DNA of 64,000 nucleotides, from assembly GCA_007748055.1 (NCBI GenBank), contig CP036279.1:2790001-2854000 (forward strand), written 5' to 3'. The notes beneath the pieces are model-generated. The model saw nothing but the letters and a program-made list of their open reading frames with translations, had not been told where the DNA came from and ran no database searches. Position 1 is the first letter of the stretch. Each line of letters starts with the position of its first letter. This DNA is from Kolteria novifilia (lineage in GTDB: Bacteria > Planctomycetota > Planctomycetia > Kolteriales > Kolteriaceae). The position numbers and the translations under genes were made by a program. Shown in pieces: positions 46,179 through 56,106 of the stretch.

Positions 46179-46964
46179 ATGTGCGTGGCGTTGACGATCG
46201 CGGGATCGGAACCCTCGGGCGGCGCGGGTCTCCAAGCCGACCTGAAGACGTTCACACGCTTCGGCGTCTACGGGATGAATGTCGTGACGCTCCTGACGGT
46301 CGGCAACACCCGTGGTATCACGCGGGTCGCGATGATGGACGTCGACCTGGTACGGCAGCAACTCGAGTCGGTCTTGGCCGACATCCCCGTCGATGCCGCG
46401 AAGACGGGAGCTCTCGGGAGCCTCGCGATGATTGACCTCGTTGCCGAGTTCGCCCCGAATTTCTCGTTTCCCCTCGTCGTCGATCCGGTCATGGTTAGCA
46501 AACAGGGCAATCCGTTGATCGATGCCGATGCGGTGGAGATCCTCAAGAGGCGGCTCCTGCCTCACGCCTTCGTCACGACGCCGAACATTCCCGAGGCCGA
46601 GGCTCTCAGCGGAATCGAGATCGGCGGTGTGGAGGCTCTTGAGGAAGCGGCTCGCGCCATCGCCGCGTTGGGCCCCAGGCATGTGATCGTGAAAGGGGGA
46701 CGGCTCGCCGACCGAGCGGTCGACGTCCTTTGGTCAGACGGCGAAGTCCTCCGCTTCGACGGCCCACATCTCGACAATCCCAATACGCACGGCACGGGCT
46801 GTGTTTTCTCCTCCGCTCTAACATCGCTCCTAGCCCGCGGGGTCGATCTCTCAGAAGCCGTCGGTCAAGCGAAGAGGTTCGTCGCCGAGGCGATCCGCAC
46901 CAGTCCCGGTCTCGGCCGCGGCTGTGGCCCGGTCAACTTCGACGTGCCGATCGCGGAAGCTTAG
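46179..46964 (+). CDS. thiD: Hydroxymethylpyrimidine/phosphomethylpyrimidine kinase
   Basis: 261 aa, standard length. It phosphorylates HMP and HMP-phosphate in thiamine biosynthesis. The ribokinase-like fold has TIAGSEPSGGAGLQADLKTF at the N-terminus and the anion-hole/base motif THGTGCVFSSALTSLLA near the C-terminus, with VKGGRLADRAVDVLW between. No TPP riboswitch is visible in the 3 bases before it, so any control would come from the helicase promoter. Confidence 0.95.
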   Translation: MCVALTIAGSEPSGGAGLQADLKTFTRFGVYGMNVVTLLTVGNTRGITRVAMMDVDLVRQQLESVLADIPVDAAKTGALGSLAMIDLVAEFAPNFSFPLVVDPVMVSKQGNPLIDADAVEILKRRLLPHAFVTTPNIPEAEALSGIEIGGVEALEEAARAIAALGPRHVIVKGGRLADRAVDVLWSDGEVLRFDGPHLDNPNTHGTGCVFSSALTSLLARGVDLSEAVGQAKRFVAEAIRTSPGLGRGCGPVNFDVPIAEA

Positions 46965-47000
46965 CAGTCCTTGATTGGTCAATTCATTGCCCAAGAGTCT

Positions 47001-47033
47001 CTTGGGTGCCCTGCCCACGCTCGCCGGGGGCAT
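47001..47033. repeat. REP-like hairpin, family 1, degenerate copy
   Basis: CTTGGGTGCCCTGCCCACGC followed by a changed right arm and GGGGGCAT. It lies 36 bases after thiD. Confidence 0.5.
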
Positions 47034-47114
47034 ACGGGAAACGCCTGTCATTTGGCAATTTCCCGCACGATCCGAGGGCCGAGATTTCATGGAACGAACT
47101 TGCCCATCGGGACA

Positions 47115-47150
47115 CTAATAGCCCGTTGATCTATTCGCTGCCGGCTGCGA
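47115..47150. repeat. Foldback repeat, left-end fragment (copy 3)
   Basis: 36 bases matching the left end of the copy at 48736: CTAATAGCCCGTTGATCT and ATTCGCTGCCGGC. After GCGA the sequence diverges to a short CTAGC…GCTAG hairpin, 12 bases before the stop of the lipoprotein gene. Confidence 0.65.
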
Positions 47151-47161
47151 CTAGCAGGCCG

Positions 47162-47560
47162 CTAGCCACTGGTTAGTTGGACGTCGATGACGTTGTTGCC
47201 GGGTTGGACTTCCTTTTCCACAAAGCCCTCGGCGTTGTACTTGGCGGGAATGGTTTCGTTGACGATCTTGCCACTCGGAGTCTCGACGCCTGTCGTTACG
47301 CGGACCTCGTGAATGCCGACGATCGCCCCGGCCTTCGACGCGGAGTAGATCAGGACATACTCGCCGGCATCGTTGGTCTTGGCTTTCGAGAACCGCCCCC
47401 CTTCTTTGGGGACGAAGACAACCTCGGCGTTTGGGACCGGCTCGCCGTCGAGCGTGACGACGCCACGCACCACCCCGAAGTTTCCGTCGCCGCCACCGCA
47501 GCCCACCAGCAGAACGCAGAGTCCGACGGGGAGGCTGAAGTATCGCCACGTACGAATCAC
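47162..47560 (-). CDS. Small lipoprotein with carboxypeptidase-regulatory-like fold
   Basis: 132 aa from GTG 47560, with AAGGA 9 bases upstream; a longer frame through 47818 overlaps the DUF1559 gene and is rejected. The lipobox is LCVLLVGC. The mature part GVVRGVVTLDGEPVPNAEVV and TNDAGEYVL matches the transthyretin-like/CarboxypepD_reg fold often encoded beside DUF1559 genes in Planctomycetota. The pairing suggests a shared role in cell-envelope structure. It follows the DUF1559 gene after 80 bases on the same strand. Confidence 0.85.
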   Translation of the reverse strand: MIRTWRYFSLPVGLCVLLVGCGGGDGNFGVVRGVVTLDGEPVPNAEVVFVPKEGGRFSKAKTNDAGEYVLIYSASKAGAIVGIHEVRVTTGVETPSGKIVNETIPAKYNAEGFVEKEVQPGNNVIDVQLTSG

Positions 47561-47640
47561 GGTTCGAGTTCCTTCTTGTACTTGGTCAGTTCTTCGACTT
47601 CGGGCGTGCCGAACCGCTTGTTCGCGGCCCGAGTATTCAC

Positions 47641-48714
<1,074 letters not shown>

Positions 48715-48735
48715 CGACGTTTCCCTCTTCCGAGC

Positions 48736-48894
48736 CTAACAACCCGTTGATCTATTCGCTGCCGGCCGCGAACGGCTCTTTTGACCAATCTCGGCGTTGA
48801 AAAACCTCGACGAATCTACGGATTCGCCTGCGTTTTTCCTCCTTGATATTGGCCAATATTGCTCGTTCTCGCCTTGGCCCGTTTAAATCAACGG
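48736..48894. repeat. Foldback (MITE-like) repeat, copy 2
   Basis: About 159 bases, roughly 90 percent identical to copy 1 by eye. It starts CTAACAACCCGTTGATCT and ends GTTTAAATCAACGG. The internal palindrome (TTGACCAA…TTGGCCAA, GAAAAACC…GTTTTTCC) is kept. The outermost bases are less symmetric than in copy 1. Confidence 0.75.
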
Positions 48895-49163
48895 AGTGCC
48901 AAGCCTCGTCTAGTGTAAGAGTGTTCGGATGGCCCCAAGGCTCTCTAGGATGCCTCAGCGGACCAAACTTCTCAAGAGTGGAGTTAGTGGTTCTACAATT
49001 ACTGGAACCGAAGAGGAAAGGCGAGACTCGGCGAAGGCGCGAGGGAGTAAGCTTTGGCGATTGGTTACCGAAGGGGGTGAGGAGGAGGCGGGCTCGGTCT
49101 TGTGGACGCGCCACGCTCACTGCGGGGTGAGCGTGGGACGAGTGAATATGAACGACGATCGAC
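48895..49163. other. Intergenic region with a terminator-like hairpin
   Basis: Small frames here overlap the repeat and have no family match. The hairpin at 49111-49136 is the only clear structure. Confidence 0.4.
49111..49136. terminator. Hairpin downstream of the secreted-protein gene
   Basis: Perfect 10-base arms CCACGCTCAC and GTGAGCGTGG around TGCGGG. It is 28 bases past the stop of the minus-strand gene at 49164. No T tract follows on either strand, so it may be a transcript-stabilising hairpin and not a terminator; its core resembles repeat family 1. Confidence 0.5.
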
Positions 49164-50204
49164 TTACCCGGCTTGTTGTTCCTGCATCATGACCATCTGC
49201 CAGGTGCTCTTTTTGCCATTGGGGTAGTCGACCGAGACCTTGCTCTCCGGCTTGGTCAAGTCGTCGAGGGTCGTGTTAAACGTGACCTTGCCATTCTCGC
49301 CGAGGGTCCAACTCACGGCCCGCGTCGACTTGTCGATCTGGCCGGAGAGCGAGCCCTTGTTCTGGGTCAGCACGTCGAAGTAGGTTCCCCGAATCGTGCC
49401 TTCCGGATCGGTCGTCAGTTGCACCATGCGGGTCGCCTCGGCTTCGCCGGCGGGGACCAGGCCATAGATGCCGATCGTCATGAAGTTCTGACTCTGATCG
49501 GCGGAGGCGGTGGTGTCGCTCTCCGTGGCGGAATCGGTCGTGCTCGCGGTGGTCGTTTGCTCTGCCGGAGCGTCGGAGACGACGGCCGACTCGCCGGTAC
49601 CGTAGGAAGACTCAACGACCGTCGTGCCCCCGGCACCCGCCACGGGGACGCCGATCCAACGGCCCAACCGGTTCGGTTGAGCGGCGAGCCAAACGTCGGC
49701 GTTGGGATGGGTCACTTTCCACGCATTGGGATGTTGAGCGTACCAACTGGGCGAGAAGGGCTTGGGGCCGGTTTCGTAGGCCGAACGGAAACGCTCTTGA
49801 GCCTGGCCGGGCTGCCGATTGGCGTTCTGGGGATTGAGGCCGAGAAAGCTCTCGACATTCCCCGCGTTGGCGGCACCTCGCTCGGTCCGCATCGCGGGAT
49901 TGGACTGCTGTAGGCCTTCGAAACGCTGGCCCGGGTTGGCATTGCCCGGCGTGCGGCCGCGTTCGCTCGGGGTGGAGCGTCGTTCCGGCGTCGCCCGGCG
50001 TTCGGGGCTGACGTAGTTGCTGCGATTCGTCCGTCCGGACGGACTCGAGGGGCTCGAGCGTCGTGCTCCACCGGATCGGCCTCTTGGCCCCGCCAACGTG
50101 TCGGGGGCGACGAGAGCCAAGCAGAGACAGCCGAGGGCAATCCCAAGAGATAGTCGTTTCACGCGTTTGTCTCCCGGTGCGGTTGTGAGTCGTTGTCGTT
50201 TCAT
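49164..50204 (-). CDS. Secreted protein, Ser/Arg-rich N-terminal region (unrecognised)
   Basis: 346 aa from ATG 50204. A signal peptide ends near DTLAGPRGRSGG. Residues about 35-110 are low-complexity, rich in Arg, Ser, Pro and Asn. The segment PSWYAQHPNAWKVTHPNADV is followed by WLAAQP and resembles planctomycete Trp-containing secreted proteins, and a C-terminal beta-rich part (TIGIYGLVPAGEAEAT … TWQMVMM) may be a small barrel. The family is not recognised. It likely acts in the periplasm or envelope. Confidence 0.7.
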   Translation of the reverse strand: MKRQRLTTAPGDKRVKRLSLGIALGCLCLALVAPDTLAGPRGRSGGARRSSPSSPSGRTNRSNYVSPERRATPERRSTPSERGRTPGNANPGQRFEGLQQSNPAMRTERGAANAGNVESFLGLNPQNANRQPGQAQERFRSAYETGPKPFSPSWYAQHPNAWKVTHPNADVWLAAQPNRLGRWIGVPVAGAGGTTVVESSYGTGESAVVSDAPAEQTTTASTTDSATESDTTASADQSQNFMTIGIYGLVPAGEAEATRMVQLTTDPEGTIRGTYFDVLTQNKGSLSGQIDKSTRAVSWTLGENGKVTFNTTLDDLTKPESKVSVDYPNGKKSTWQMVMMQEQQAG

Positions 50205-50650
50205 CGGTGCTGAAGTCACGCTTGCAGCGTACTATCTCCATCGCGATTGCGACGAAAATAGGGACAGGTGAATGGCCAACTTGTCGAAACTTTGACCAAT
50301 TTGAACAGGAATCGCTCACGTTTTGGTGAGGAAATCGTGTATTTCGGTCGCATTGAGGCCCAAATCTGCGGGCTAAGTGGTGCAGATCCGCTTCTTGGCC
50401 GAACCGGACGACGTGACCGAGTTCCCTCAAATCGCCGACGAAGCGGGTGCGAGATTCCTCGTGTCGATTGAGAGGTTTGGAACGCAATCTGCATCGGGAA
50501 CGAGTGAGAACTCGCTCCGTGGGGGAGCGGGAACGATCTTCCTTCGTTGGAAACGATGAAATAGAATTTAAGTAGACGAGTCGCCGGGGCAACGGCTCGG
50601 CTCTTGGATTCGGCTCATGGTCCCGGATCCAACGACGAGATCGCGCATTG
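50205..50650. other. Divergent intergenic region, no gene seen
   Basis: About 450 bases between the divergent secreted-protein and adenylyltransferase genes, AT-richer than the surroundings near 50265-50360. I see no family-bearing frame or obvious riboswitch. Confidence 0.4.
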
Positions 50651-52891
50651 ATGGTACCAGGCCGTTTTGAACTGTTTGAACTTGAACCGATGACCCACGC
50701 ATTCGATCACCGCTACCGGCCGATGAACCTCTCCTCCAGTCAGCCCGACTGGACGTGGGACTCCGACGAGTCGCGAGAAGCTTGCGAACCCTACGCCCAC
50801 TTGCTCGACGAACCGGACGATGCCCACCGCGTGCACGTCTTCGCCGAGCCGTCGAGCAGCGGTCGGTGGCAAGTCATCGTGACGACCCCCGACGAGGTCG
50901 GCGCGTTTTCGATCATTTCCGGGCTCCTAGCGGTCCACCGCTTCGATATCGTTCGCGGTGAAGCCTACACCGTCCGGCGCGAGGTGAGTGGATCAGAGAC
51001 CATCGGGCAACGGCTGCGGAGAGGGAAATTCCGGTCGGGCCCGTTCGCCACGCCGCCCAATCGCCAGTCGAAGGAATGTCGCGTCTTCGACATCCTAGAG
51101 GTTAGCGTTCACCGGCCGATGTCCTCGACGCTTTGGGATGCGTTCCGCGATGAACTCGAGGAGCTGTTTCAGGAGAAACGCGAGCACGGTCTCTGCCGCG
51201 TCGGCGAGCTACTGATGGGTCGGCTCTTTCTCAAGCAGAAGGAGCAAATGCAGCGTCGCTTCGACCCGCTTCGCACCATCCGCATCGACGTCGACAATCA
51301 GACCTTCGAGGAACTGACCGTCGTCAACGTCTTCGGGAACGATGAGCCCGCGTTCCTCTACGAATTACTGATCGGACTGGCGCTCTTGAATTTCAACGTC
51401 GAACGGGCGTGCATCCGCACCGTCGACGCCGAGGTTCGCGACACGCTCTGGATCAACGATCCGCGCGGCCAGAAGATCGAATCGCTCGAGCAGCTCAGTC
51501 AGCTCCGTTTTGGCACCGCGTTGATCAAGCAGTTCGCCGAGGCGCTTCCTCGTTCGCCTGATCCGGCGTTGGCGCTCCGGCAATTCGTCGAGTTGACTGG
51601 GGATCTCTTCTCGCGTGCCGACTGGCGTAGCGATCTGCACACGCTTCATTCCGATCGCGTATTGGCGACGCTCGCCGACGTGCTGGGGATGAGCCGTTTT
51701 CTGTGGCAGGACTTCCTGCGGATGCAACACGAGCGGCTCTTTCCGCTCATTCGCGACACGTCAGCACTCGATCACGCGAAGTCGATTCCCCGACTCCGCG
51801 CCGAAGTCAGTTCGCAGCTTCGCGGCAGCGACGATCCCGCGTGGAAGATCGAGGAGTTCAACAAGTTCAAGGATCGCGAGATCTTTCGGATCGATCTGCG
51901 GCACATCACCGATCGCATCAAGTTCAAGCGGTTCGCCAATGAGTTGTCGGATCTCGCGGAAGTGGCGGTTACCAAGGCGTGCGAACTGGCGCTGATCCCG
52001 CTGAAGAAACGCTACGGCGTTCCGATGCTCCGGGGCAATCGGCCCTGTCCATGGACGGTGTGCGCCCTCGGCAAACTCGGTGGTCGCGAGATGGGGTTCG
52101 CGTCGGACATCGAACTGCTCTTCGTCTTCGAGGATCACGGCATGACCAGCGGGCCGGAATCGATCAGCAATACCGAGTTCTTCGAGCGGCTCACCAACGA
52201 GTTTCTTCGCATCTTCCGCACCGCGCGCGACGGTATCTTCGAGATCGACCTCCGGCTACGTCCTTTCGGCCGGGGCGGTCATCAGGCCTGTACGCTCAAG
52301 ATTTTCCGCGAGTACTTCAGCTCCTCGGGGCCGAGCGAACAGTTTGAACGGCTCGCGCTCGTCAAGCTGCGCGCGATCACCGGCGAGGGCTCGATTCGCC
52401 GCGATGTCGAGCAGGCACGCGACGAATTCGTCTACGGCGCCGAACCGATCGACTACGACAACATCCGCCAGCTCCGCTACATGCAGATGCGGCAACTCGT
52501 GCCCGACGGCATGTACTCGGCCAAGCACAGTCCCGGAAGTTTGGTCGATGTCGAGTACTACGTTCAGTCGCAACAGATCGAAGTGGGGCGACGCGACCAC
52601 AGCGTTCGCCTGCCGAGCACCAGGCTCGGGATTCGCAGTCTGGCCGCCGTCGGATGGTTTGACGAGCGTTTCGCCACCAAGCTACTTTCGACCTACGGCT
52701 TTCTTCGTCGGGTGATCGACGCCCTTCGAGTCGTTCGCGGACACGCCAAGGACTTGACGGTCCCCCCGAACGGAACGCGTGAGTTTTGCTACCTGGCGCG
52801 GCGAATGAAGCTTGAAACGACGGGTGACCTCGACGACGCCATCAAGCGGCACAGCGACTTCGCCTCGAGCGTTTGGTCCTCGTTGCGATAG
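50651..52891 (+). CDS. ACT-domain/GlnE-type adenylyltransferase fusion
   Basis: 746 aa from ATG 50651 (a TTG at 50648 and ATG at 50690 are alternatives). Two ACT-like regions begin near residues 77 (TTPDEVGAFSIISGLLAVHR) and 211 (DVDNQTFEELTVVNVFGNDE), arranged as in GlnD. From about 470 the nucleotidyltransferase domain of GlnE follows: VCALGKLGGREMGFASDIEL, then FEIDLRLRPFGRGGHQ and ERLALVKLRAITGEG. Canonical GlnE is about 950 aa with two such domains; here there is one, and the metal motif reads D-I-E where D-x-D is usual (the superfamily allows D-h-E). It probably adenylylates glutamine synthetase or a relative, with amino-acid control through ACT. Confidence 0.8.
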   Translation: MVPGRFELFELEPMTHAFDHRYRPMNLSSSQPDWTWDSDESREACEPYAHLLDEPDDAHRVHVFAEPSSSGRWQVIVTTPDEVGAFSIISGLLAVHRFDIVRGEAYTVRREVSGSETIGQRLRRGKFRSGPFATPPNRQSKECRVFDILEVSVHRPMSSTLWDAFRDELEELFQEKREHGLCRVGELLMGRLFLKQKEQMQRRFDPLRTIRIDVDNQTFEELTVVNVFGNDEPAFLYELLIGLALLNFNVERACIRTVDAEVRDTLWINDPRGQKIESLEQLSQLRFGTALIKQFAEALPRSPDPALALRQFVELTGDLFSRADWRSDLHTLHSDRVLATLADVLGMSRFLWQDFLRMQHERLFPLIRDTSALDHAKSIPRLRAEVSSQLRGSDDPAWKIEEFNKFKDREIFRIDLRHITDRIKFKRFANELSDLAEVAVTKACELALIPLKKRYGVPMLRGNRPCPWTVCALGKLGGREMGFASDIELLFVFEDHGMTSGPESISNTEFFERLTNEFLRIFRTARDGIFEIDLRLRPFGRGGHQACTLKIFREYFSSSGPSEQFERLALVKLRAITGEGSIRRDVEQARDEFVYGAEPIDYDNIRQLRYMQMRQLVPDGMYSAKHSPGSLVDVEYYVQSQQIEVGRRDHSVRLPSTRLGIRSLAAVGWFDERFATKLLSTYGFLRRVIDALRVVRGHAKDLTVPPNGTREFCYLARRMKLETTGDLDDAIKRHSDFASSVWSSLR

Positions 52892-52951
52892 CTCACGGGC
52901 TGGTGCTTTCGCCATCCGTAGATTCGGCCGGCAGCGAGTAGATCAACGGAC

Positions 52952-53650
52952 TTAAGCGTCGTCGGCGAACGCCCGGACCTTCGTGACAGTGATTCGACCA
53001 CCGAAACAGACCTCAACGTCGCTCCCTTCGGTCCGCTCCCGGTTCGCATATCGATCCTGGTAGTGGAAGACGTGGTGCCCCTTGTCGTAGTTGAGCGGCA
53101 GCGGGCTCTTCTCCAATGGACAGTCGACCATGGGGGGGATGGCGTCGGTCTCTTCGAGATGTGGGAAATTGACGCTCCAGAAAGTGCCGTCGTTGGACCC
53201 GCGTTTGAGGAGAGCCTCGAGGACGTGCCGGGTCCAGGTGACGACGACTTCCCAGTCGACCACGAGCCCGCGGCGCATGAACTGCGAAAAGGCGATCGAG
53301 GGGATCCCGAACAGGCACGCTTCTCGCGCGGCCGCCATCGTCCCCGAGTAGAAGGCGTCCGCCCCCATGTTCCCTCCGGCGTTGACGCCCGAAAGGACCA
53401 GCGACACATCGGGAGCGAATTCGAACAGACCCAGACGCACGCAATCGGCTGGCGTTCCGTCGATGCCGTAGCTGGTCGGGGTCCGCTGCCCGATCGCGAT
53501 CGGACGATCCATGGTGATACGATGACTGCATCCCGAGAGGGTGTCGCGGGGGGCGACCACGATTCGTTTGCCGAGCCCCTCGGCCGCTCGATATAGGGCC
53601 GCGATGCCCGGCGCTTCGATGCCATCGTCGTTGGTGATAAGAATGCTCAC
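52952..53650 (-). CDS. surE: 5'/3'-nucleotidase SurE
   Basis: 232 aa. It removes phosphate from nucleoside monophosphates during stationary phase. Metal and substrate motifs are complete: ILITNDDGIEAPG (the NDDG metal loop), APRDTLSGCSHRIT, GTPADCVRLGL and SGVNAGGNMGADAFYSGTMA. The gene is divergent from the small gene at 53725. Start is ATG 53650. Confidence 0.95.
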   Translation of the reverse strand: MSILITNDDGIEAPGIAALYRAAEGLGKRIVVAPRDTLSGCSHRITMDRPIAIGQRTPTSYGIDGTPADCVRLGLFEFAPDVSLVLSGVNAGGNMGADAFYSGTMAAAREACLFGIPSIAFSQFMRRGLVVDWEVVVTWTRHVLEALLKRGSNDGTFWSVNFPHLEETDAIPPMVDCPLEKSPLPLNYDKGHHVFHYQDRYANRERTEGSDVEVCFGGRITVTKVRAFADDA

Positions 53651-53724
53651 AACGGTCTCTCGCTAGCAGGATCATTTGGTTTCGAATCTGCATCGTAGGG
53701 AAACGAATTGGAGGCAGCCGGTTC

Positions 53725-54108
53725 ATGGGGATCGAACGGAGAGTAGAGTTCGAACAGGGGGCGTTTCCCCCTTGGTCCTCGTTGTGCGAGCTCATGGCCG
53801 CGGAGGGCGAAGAGTTGCAGTTGAGGATGGTCGACAACGAGCTGACCTTTCCCGACGAGACTCCTCCGGAAACTTGGCACGAGATTCGGGTCGGTACCTC
53901 TTCGGGCATGATCACGATTCGGCGGCAAGATGACGCGGTGTCGCTGCTCGCCTTCGGCAACGCCGACCAGGAGATGCAGCGGGCGTGGAATCGTCTGACT
54001 TGGGGAGTGGCCAAGGCTGGCGACGGCCTCATTGTCGACGAGACTGGGGCGGTCGACGCCGACGCGTTCGCGGAACGGGAGTCGCTGGGGATCAAGCCGC
54101 CAGCTTAG
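53725..54108 (+). CDS. Small cytoplasmic protein, unrecognised
   Basis: 127 aa, no signal peptide or membrane segment. It is acidic with WHEIRVGTSSGMITIRR and AWNRLTWGVAKAGDG, suggesting a small alpha/beta fold. GGAGG lies 10 bases upstream of ATG. I do not recognise the family. It is divergent from surE with about 75 bases between, so they share a promoter region. Confidence 0.65.
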   Translation: MGIERRVEFEQGAFPPWSSLCELMAAEGEELQLRMVDNELTFPDETPPETWHEIRVGTSSGMITIRRQDDAVSLLAFGNADQEMQRAWNRLTWGVAKAGDGLIVDETGAVDADAFAERESLGIKPPA

Positions 54109-54144
54109 CTTCTCCCGATTGGAAAGCTGCTACGCAATGTCGTC

Positions 54145-54175
54145 GGGTGCCTTGCCCACGCTTGCGTGGGCATGC
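54145..54175. repeat. REP-like hairpin, family 1, best copy
   Basis: GGGTGCCTTGCCCACGC followed by TTGCGTGGGCATGC; 8-base arms GCCCACGC and GCGTGGGC around TT. It follows the stop of the small gene at 54108 by 36 bases. Confidence 0.7.
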
Positions 54176-54235
54176 GGGGAGTGTTCGCTCCTCCGATCAG
54201 TCATTCGCATGGAGGTACCGTAGGTCAGGCATTCC

Positions 54236-54538
54236 TCCCCTCTCCCACGAGGAGAGGGGAACAAGAGTCTCCCCTCTCCCACGGGGAGAGTTCGGCGAGG
54301 GGAACGAGTCGGTTGAGGGGATGGAACGCGCGGAACTGCTGGGTGATTGGCAATAGGAAAGCCCCCTCACCCCTAACCCCTCTCCCACGGGGAGAGGGGA
54401 ACAAGAGGCTCATCTCTCCCACGGGGAGAGGGGAACAAGAGGCTCATCTCTCCCACGGGGAGAGGGGAACAAGAGGCTCATCTCTCCCACGGGGAGAGGG
54501 GAACAAGAGGCTCATCTCTCCCACGGGAAGAGGGGAAC
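54236..54538. repeat. Tandem palindromic array, 34-base period
   Basis: Four near-identical 34-base units begin at 54403, 54437, 54471 and 54505 (AAGAGGCTCATCTCTCCCAC then GGGGAGAGGGGAAC). Each unit has a CTCTCCC-ACG-GGGAGAG hairpin. Three diverged hairpin units lie at 54236-54295 and at 54380. There are no variable spacers, so it is not a CRISPR array. It resembles the CCCTCACCCCTAACCCCTC class of dispersed intergenic repeats seen in many bacteria. Confidence 0.8.
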
Positions 54539-54604
54539 CCTAGCGCCTGATACCTAGGCCTAGTAACACCACTAGGGCTCCGTCAAGACCTGATGTTGGG
54601 GGGC

Positions 54605-54627
54605 CACTGGCTGCTTGTCAGCCAGTG
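54605..54627. repeat. REP-like hairpin, family 2, copy 1
   Basis: Perfect 9-base arms CACTGGCTG and CAGCCAGTG around CTTGT. A second copy is at 56327. Confidence 0.65.
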
Positions 54628-54676
54628 AGCACGAGTGACGTCACCGGCAACCCGAAGCTAGATGTTTGAACGTGCG

Positions 54677-55078
54677 CTAGTGGCCGGCTTTGACGCCGTC
54701 CTCGGGCGGGAGATGAATGTCGATCTTTTGCGGAGCCCAACCAGCGGCCTCCTGAAGAGCGCCACACATGAAAGCGATGGCGATCCAGAAGGCGAGCAGG
54801 AGGAACTTCTCGAGAATGCTCGGAGCGTTGATGTAGCTCGGTTCGGTCACCAGGCCCCAGGTCAGGGCGGTGATGACGTACAGAAGGCCGAACGCTGGCC
54901 AGCCGCCCTTTTGCAGTTGGGCGCTAAAATCGGCCCAGCGGACCAGGAAGAGCCAGAAGCAGATCCACGCCACCATCACCCAGTGGGTCGCGACGGCGAA
55001 AACGATCGTCTGGAGGAGGAGCCAGAGAGCGGCGATGACTTGCCCAAGGGCCGAACCAATCTCGATCAGCGATTCCAC
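54677..55078 (-). CDS. Small membrane protein, unrecognised
   Basis: 133 aa with about three to four hydrophobic segments (e.g. IAALWLLLQTIVFAVATHWV, FGLLYVITALTWGLV, FLLLAFWIAIAFMCGAL). The C-terminus GWAPQKIDIHLPPEDG is polar. No family or motif recognised. It stands alone and is convergent with the repeat block. Confidence 0.65.
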   Translation of the reverse strand: MESLIEIGSALGQVIAALWLLLQTIVFAVATHWVMVAWICFWLFLVRWADFSAQLQKGGWPAFGLLYVITALTWGLVTEPSYINAPSILEKFLLLAFWIAIAFMCGALQEAAGWAPQKIDIHLPPEDGVKAGH

Positions 55079-55452
55079 CCGACTTCTCCCATTTCCTGAG
55101 GGCTGGTGTCGCGGAAATTACTATCTCTCGCCGTGTCCGCGTTCAAGAGAACGTTCCGGCGATCACTTGAAGAGTGTAGCAACAGAGGTTTCGGGAAGCG
55201 AGCACCAGATGGGTGCGCACGACGGAAGCGGGGCGCGGAAGGCGGGCAAGGGATGCGACCACGACCAAGCTTCGCACTTTGCGCGGACGAGGATCTTTGC
55301 TAAAGGTTGCAGGCGCCACGGGTAGCGACGTGTGAACATCCTCGTTGGCGAAGGGCGGGCCACCGATGGTGGTTTCGCTGGAATCACTCCGACGACAACC
55401 AAGAGAAGGCAGGGACGCTATGATCGTAAAGTCAACGGTGGAAGGGGATTCG
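55079..55452. other. Intergenic region, no gene seen
   Basis: About 370 bases between the divergent membrane-protein and VTT-protein genes. It must hold both promoters; I see no clear hairpin or family-bearing frame. Confidence 0.4.
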
Positions 55453-56106
55453 ATGGATTCGAAGGAGACGGTCACGGCGGTGGAGGAGGCCGCGGCGAAT
55501 GCGGCTAGCGGCGGTCCGATTCGCAAACTCTACGATTGGTGCATCGCGTGGGCCGATACGCCTTACGCGACGCCCGCCCTCTTCGTGATGTCGTTCGCCG
55601 AGTCCTCCTTCTTTCCCATTCCTCCCGACGTCCTCCAGATTGCCTTGTCGGTCGCGAAGCCGACGCGGTCCTTTTTCTACGCGGCGGTCTCCGTGGTCGG
55701 GTCGGTGCTGGGCGGAGTCCTCGGCTGGGTGATCGGCTACTGTCTGTGGACGGCGCTGGCGCCCTACTTCTTCGACTTCGTTCCCGGTTTCACGACCGCG
55801 AACTTTGAGCTGGTCCGCGACTGGTATCACGGCAACGCGTTCGCCTCGATCCTCTTGGCGAGCTTCACGCCCATTCCCTACAAGATTTTCACGATCGCCT
55901 CGGGCGTCTTCCATGTCGGGCTACCGGTACTGATCGTCGCGTCGCTGGTCGGACGGAGTGCTCGCTTCTTCCTCGTCGCCGCGGTGATCTACAAGTTCGG
56001 CCCGAAGGTCAAGGAGTACATCGAGAAGTACTTCAACATCGCCACCGTCGTCATGGCCATTCTCCTGGTCGGCGGATTCGTCGCGATCAAGTACCTCAAG
56101 CATTGA
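55453..56106 (+). CDS. VTT-domain (DedA/YqaA-like) membrane protein
   Basis: 217 aa from ATG 55453, which has GGAAGGGG about 6 bases upstream; ATG 55420 gives an 11-residue longer form. Membrane segments include ALFVMSFAESSFFPIPPDVL (the FPIPPD motif of YqaA/DedA proteins), VVGSVLGGVLGWVIGYC and SILLASFTPIPYKIFTIASG. The reentrant pairs of this family move lipids or maintain proton gradients in the inner membrane. The specific role is unknown. Confidence 0.85.
   Translation: MDSKETVTAVEEAAANAASGGPIRKLYDWCIAWADTPYATPALFVMSFAESSFFPIPPDVLQIALSVAKPTRSFFYAAVSVVGSVLGGVLGWVIGYCLWTALAPYFFDFVPGFTTANFELVRDWYHGNAFASILLASFTPIPYKIFTIASGVFHVGLPVLIVASLVGRSARFFLVAAVIYKFGPKVKEYIEKYFNIATVVMAILLVGGFVAIKYLKH

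Larger units (their letters stand above)
54109..54676. other. Palindrome-rich intergenic block
   Basis: About 570 bases with no gene. It contains a family-1 hairpin, a 34-base tandem array of CTCTCCC/GGGAGAG palindromes and a family-2 hairpin, listed separately. Confidence 0.7.

Noticed and set aside
46965-47160. TPP riboswitch or thiamine operon downstream of thiD
   Set aside because: No TPP aptamer sequence is visible before or after thiD; the helicase gene is directly upstream with a 3-base gap.
48752-49120. 122-aa minus-strand protein ending in an Arg/Lys-rich helix
   Set aside because: Its C-terminal third is simply a translation of the foldback repeat, which is found in non-coding places too.
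54403-54538. CRISPR array
   Set aside because: The units repeat exactly with a 34-base period and have no variable spacers, no leader and no cas genes nearby.
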